This document shows positions 60,235 through 64,000 of a stretch of DNA of 64,000 bases, piece by piece. Position numbers and translations under genes: made by a program. The notes under the pieces were generated by a model. That model did not search any database and was not told where the DNA came from. It was given only the letters and a program-made list of their open reading frames with translations. The number at the start of each line of letters is the position of its first letter. Within the stretch, counting starts at the first letter, position 1. The DNA is taken from contig OX365947.1 of the NCBI GenBank assembly GCA_947247005.1, positions 6,925,030-6,989,029 on the forward strand. Direction: 5' to 3'. Source of the DNA: Spisula solida (Eukaryota; Mollusca; Bivalvia; Venerida; Mactridae).

Positions 60235-60540
60235 TAAGGGGCCAGGGATCCAAATGATAATAAAAATCCAACAGGGAAGGCAGCACTCGATTAACTTAAA
60301 CTGCTGAGCGTAGAAAACATAAGACAACACAGACCACAATTACAAGTCACAATGCCCAACACACAACTGAATGAGAAAAGGAACTTAACTGCTGAAAGTC
60401 CATGTTTCAGCTGTCAAAAAGTCAAAGGTCCAAGTCCCAGCTGTCAAAAAGCTGAATGACCTAAGTTTCAGCAACATTGTATAAAGATGCTGAATGAACT
60501 AGTTTCAGCGATAAAAAAGGCTGAAAAAGTTAAATCGGAC
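60235..60540 (-). mobile_element. Family T, unexpanded copy
   Basis: Reverse-strand text GACTTTCAGCAGTTAAGTTC, TGTAATTGTGGTCTGTGTTG and GTGCTGCCTTCCCTGTTGG matches 31,165-31,310. The part at 60,400-60,510 has only about three diverged copies of the motif that is a 9.5-copy minisatellite at 30,761. It begins 12 bp after the exon 4 donor. Confidence 0.65.
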
Positions 60541-60751
60541 ATTATTGATTGTTTGTCTATTTATTGTTATTGGTGAATGTTTACTGGTGTCCGTCTTGTT
60601 GTGCAAACATTAACGCAATTACGTTAACTCAATCCAGTGTTGTTAATTGATTTGACACCAACAGCAGTCCAAGGTCGTAATGTAGGTGTGTACTGGTTAC
60701 CTCTGGTAAAAACAATGATTTTAAACTTGCAACTTTATTGCTACCTAGCTA

Positions 60752-61020
60752 AAGTACAGAGAATTTAACATGATCCTGACCTTTATGCATGAATATATCA
60801 TAAGGTACTTACGTTGAATATATAAATTTCCGCGAGCAAATCGTGCAATATCGGTTCTTTAGATTTGTGTTGGTATTTACAGCACCTCGAGCGTCTTCGT
60901 GATACTCGCGCTTATGGAAACATACAGTCGGGGTTATAAATATAGACAATAATATTATTATATCAGCTGTTAAATTAAGCCAATTGAAGGACGAGAGTCG
61001 TGTCAAATTCTCTGGACTTT
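60752..61020 (-). mobile_element. MITE family A, copy A2
   Basis: About 269 bp, intact at both ends (AAAGTACAGAGAATTTAACA; reverse strand AAAGTCCAGAGAATTTGACA). Opposite orientation to A1. It contains single GTCTTCGTGATACTCGCGC and ATTATTATATCAGCTG, the segments relevant to the A5 minisatellite and to the exon 3 acceptor. Confidence 0.87.
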
Positions 61021-61380
61021 ACTACATGTAGTTCACTTAATGATCATGGCTGTCCACTTCCTATATTGGTTGTCTAGTCCATGTTACCCTAATAAAATTG
61101 AAGCTAGTGGACCCCCTGTATAATGCCATCAGTGAAATTTTATATATTTTAGAAGCATTACGAAAAGTATAACAGAGGGGTCACTTTTTCCTTTTAATAT
61201 AAACATTCACCTGACTTAACCCTTCCTTATCATGTCATTTGAACTGGCTGTTTATTTATTCATATATATAATATTACAGCATATCAGTACTACACTAATT
61301 CATTCCTCAGACATATGTAAACAACTTGTCCCATTGACTGGTGGGGAAAAATACAGCTCTCTGTGATAGCTAGACAGTAT

Positions 61381-61654
61381 TAGTACAGAGAATTCAACTC
61401 GATCCACAACCTTTTGTTAGCATAATTTAACAGCTGATATCTTGTCTGAATTTATAACCCTAGGTGTATTTTTCCCTTAGCATGGTTATAATCATGAAGA
61501 TGCTCTCACAAAGACGCTGGAGTTGTAATACAAACAAAAATCTAATGGACCGATACTGCACGATTTGCTTCCGAAAATTTATATATTCAACACAGCACCT
61601 TGTAATATAATCATGCATAAAGGTCAGGATCATGTGAAATTCTCCGTGCTAGTA
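61381..61654 (+). mobile_element. MITE family A, copy A3
   Basis: About 274 bp, ends TAGTACAGAGAATTCAACTC and (reverse strand) TAGCACGGAGAATTTCACAT. Same orientation as A1; shares AGCATAATTTAACAGCTGAT, AAAGACGCTGGAGTTGTAAT and GCACGATTTGCT. Confidence 0.87.
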
Positions 61655-62350
61655 ACATATAATAGACAGTAGATTATTGTTTACCATTGTGACATTCAGC
61701 CAAAATGCTGCATTCTTACTTTTACATCATATTATGAATGAAATGTACCAGTTGCATACCAGTTGTATTCTAGCGACTTTGTAGCTGTTTCTTCAGCCTG
61801 TTTAGTTTGTATTCCTCATTCTGGATTCTGAACTAATAAAAAACTTCTAAACACAATTCAGGAAAAACTGTAAAATTCATGAAAACTTTATTAACAAAAA
61901 GTAAATGAAAGGTACAGAAAGAGAATTGCATTATTTTCTAATTCAACCTGAACTTATTTATCAAACCTTGCCTCCAATTCATATTTGAAAATTTATAAGC
62001 CCTGCCTGTGTAAGCCTATAGCATTCAATGTTAGTTTTCAAACCTTGCCTCCAATTCATATTTGAAAACTTATAAGCCCAGCCTGTGTAAGTCTATAGCA
62101 TATTCAATGTTAGTTTTCAAGATCAATGATGAATTAAATAGGAAGTTTTATTTGTTATTCCAATTCAATGATTGTTTTGTTATTTTTTTTGGCATTTCTC
62201 AACTAATGATAGCATCTACTATAATTAAATTGGCTTTGTCTGCATGCATGATTTGATTGTCTGAAGCAAGCATGATTAATTCTCATTGTAAGATGAGATT
62301 GTTTTGCTAATAATCTTACAATGTATGGGAGGTGCGAAATTGTCTGACAG

Positions 62351-62837
62351 GTTGTTTACCCTAAAACACTATGGCCAGAGTTTTTTAATTTTTTGTTACT
62401 CGGACATTTTTGAGAAAAAAGTCCACAGGAGGAGGGAAATAGATAAAAATAAAAACTCCCAAAATGTTATTGATAGTGGATTGTAGTCAATGACGGTCCA
62501 TTATTGAATTTGAAAGCAACAGTGTTAGTTCTGACAGCAAATTTATCTTATAACAAATACAGTGAACATGTACCTGTATCATTGATAATAGCACAATAGC
62601 TACTTATCATTAGTAAAATATTGAAATACATAATAAAACAAGGTATATAGTAACATTACCATCAAAATATTTGATATAAAAAATTTGTACATTTGTACAA
62701 TTTTAGATTTCCATTTTTTTTTTTTTGAAAATGCCAAAAAATAGGGCAGGAGGGTCCGAGTAACGAAAAATCAAAGAACTCTGGCCTATCTTAACGCTGT
62801 AGCAATAGGTAGTATCGGGCTGCTTTGGAGTACACTA
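62351..62837 (+). repeat. Dispersed duplicate, filled copy
   Basis: A segment of about 73 bp (GTTGTTTACCCTAAAACACT and TTAACGCTGTAGCAATAGGT to GGAGTACACTA) interrupted by the 414-bp MITE. Its partner is at 63,180-63,250 in the same orientation. Confidence 0.85.
62373..62786. mobile_element. MITE with TAT target duplication and a nearby empty site
   Basis: 414 bp with ends GGCCAGAGTT and (reverse strand) GGCCAGAGTT, then ATTTTTTGTTACTCGGAC / ATTTTTCGTTACTCGGAC. TAT stands on both sides (62,370-62,372; 62,787-62,789). The flanks joined without the element, GTTGTTTACCCT and AACACTATCTTAACG, are found uninterrupted at 63,180-63,212. GGCC ends with a 3-bp T/A-rich duplication fit the PIF/Harbinger superfamily; that class is inference. 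Confidence 0.92.
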
Positions 62838-63179
62838 GGCCTTAGTTAAAATATTGTTTGTTTCCCCATCCCCTACCTACCCGATTAAAAAGGGCCCTAC
62901 CCAAAATATTTTATTGCCCAAATTGAAATAATATTTTTTTTATTGAATTTGAAGAGAAAATTTTATTTTTTTGTTTACTGGCTTCTTTCTTACCATTAAA
63001 TTTAAGACTGTCAGTTTTCATATTAGAGTTAATTCTAATTTTAATTTCATTTTTTGTAAGTCTTTACCAATAACTATCATACTGAAACGATTCCAAAAAA
63101 TGTTTTTACCCTACCTACCCATTCTAAATCTGCTCAGATCAGGAAGGGGAAACCAAGAATATTTTTAAGTTCAGCCCCG

Positions 63180-63250
63180 GTTGTTTACCCTCAACACTAT
63201 CTTAACGGTGTAGCAATATAGGCAGTATCGGGCTGCTTTGGAGTACACTA
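63180..63250 (+). repeat. Dispersed duplicate, empty copy
   Basis: GTTGTTTACCCTCAACACTA and TCTTAACGGTGTAGCAATAT to GGAGTACACTA, the uninterrupted partner of 62,351-62,837. It differs by a handful of substitutions and small indels. Confidence 0.88.
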
Positions 63251-63782
63251 TAATTGTTACAAGAGAAAACAGTACACCAACAATAATTGTTTTGATGTTT
63301 AAAGCTTTGTTATTGATGACGTAGAACATAGCCTCTGAATATTGTATTTAGCCACGATCAGCTGACTGGGTGAGTTTTTTATCGGAGCAAGTTTTTCTGT
63401 GAGAACTCCCAAAGTGCGTCATTGGCTGCGTCACTTTGCTGGGATACAATCAGTAATATTATTGATACTTGTCGAGGAAGAGGCTCGTTAAAATTATCAA
63501 TACTTCCAGCAGTGTGGTTAGTTTCCTCTCAGAGGCAGTAGGCTCTCTCTCGAAATAGTTGTTCACCGTGTATTTTGTATTTCTTGCTTGTCATGCAAAA
63601 TGAATTCTTGTAAGGTATACATAGATTAGGGCTATTTTGGGTTTGCTGATTGAGCTAAATGGGTTAATTGACTTTGTTAATTGGAGTTCTGTTAAAAAAA
63701 GCATGATACATGTAATTAAATGCTTTATATATTTAATCAAAAGTGGCAATGCTTAGAATGGGTGATATCTTCATGGGTTCTA

Positions 63783-64000
63783 CAATTCCGGAATAATCCG
63801 GAAATCCGGATTTGTTGCATGAGGATGAATTATCTTTTCTGTACAAAATAATAGTTATTTCATGAAAAAATTCAATGAATTGACTAAGTTATGGTCATTT
63901 GAAGTTCCATATTCTTAATTTTAACAATAAAACAATGTTTGAAACCGAGTTAAGGTGTAGGAGTGTGTGTAAATTGCAACCAAAACAGACTTGTGACTCG
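63783..64000 (+). mobile_element. hAT-like MITE (family E), diverged copy cut by the window edge
   Basis: ACAATTCCGGAATAATCCGG, ATAGTTATTTCATGAAAAAA and TGACTAAGTTATGGTCATTT align with GGAATTCCGGATTTATC, AAAGTTATTTGATGAAAAT and GGCAAAGTTATGATAAATTT of the copy at 58,382. Termini not visible. Confidence 0.55.

Larger units (their letters stand above)
60224..64000 (+). other. SIK2 intron 4 (incomplete)
   Basis: At least 3,777 bp; no acceptor followed by an AENLLLD-like frame is visible before the right edge. It holds family T (60,235-60,540), MITE A2 and A3, the filled/empty MITE pair (62,373-62,786 and 63,180-63,250) and a hAT-like copy at the edge. 61,655-62,350 and 63,251-63,780 show nothing else recognisable apart from a 50-bp direct repeat near 61,975-62,095 (TTCAAACCTTGCCTCCAATT). 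Confidence 0.8.

Noticed and set aside
60224..64000. Exon 5 of the kinase (expected to begin AENLLLD)
   Set aside because: I read the plus strand to the edge and found no acceptor followed by such a frame.

Overview
The window looks like nuclear DNA of an invertebrate animal, most likely a marine bivalve mollusc. It is AT-rich, has long introns with GT-AG borders, and carries one recognisable host gene with four short exons spread over more than 16 kb. Many short non-autonomous mobile elements fill the introns. Several repeats (the core beginning CTTGTGAACACACTAGAGG near 32.1 kb, the element beginning TATGCCCCCCTATCGATAG near 56.1 kb) are of the kind I associate with bivalves. The phylum is an inference; I could not run a search.

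Layout. 1-24,912: the right flank of a very large 45-bp satellite (Sat1, about 550 monomers, cut by the left edge) with a 4,805-bp higher-order period. 24,913-31,984: five further unrelated tandem arrays (unit lengths 42, 45, 42, 30 and 35 bp), separated by fold-back elements and short unique spacers. 32,000-43,800: a gene-free zone of nested mobile elements, including a ~1.5 kb inverted-repeat element with a hairpin inside it, a 344-bp perfect-looking palindrome, a decayed LINE reverse transcriptase (minus strand, about 38,366-39,252), SINEs and MITEs. 43,840-64,000: the 5' part of a salt-inducible kinase gene (SIK2-like, plus strand), with exons at 44,033-44,155, 46,464-46,580, 51,378-51,441 and 60,108-60,223. 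These encode the first 140 residues, from the start codon through the HRDLK catalytic motif. The remaining exons lie beyond 64,000.

The one gene. The deduced protein starts MVMA, and its kinase N-lobe matches the SIK1/SIK2 group of AMPK-related kinases residue for residue in the diagnostic places. These kinases phosphorylate CRTC coactivators of CREB. A perfect CRE palindrome (TGACGTCA) lies 113 bp upstream of the start codon, and five more lie within about 16 kb, so a cAMP/CREB feedback loop is a reasonable hypothesis.

Main themes for a second look. (1) Every Sat1 monomer contains a polypyrimidine-CAG acceptor fused directly to a GTAACT donor, with a branch-point-like TTGAC 27 nt upstream, which is the layout of a recursive splice site. 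(2) Sat1 variants at the single CpG of each monomer look like methyl-CpG decay. (3) At least three minisatellites have been born inside identifiable mobile-element copies. (4) A MITE with a 3-bp target duplication at 62,373-62,786 has its paralogous empty site 400 bp away. (5) Exon 3 of the kinase is squeezed between two copies of one MITE, and its 3' splice site may derive from MITE sequence. The long open frames in the satellites are by-products of unit lengths divisible by three and I do not call them genes.
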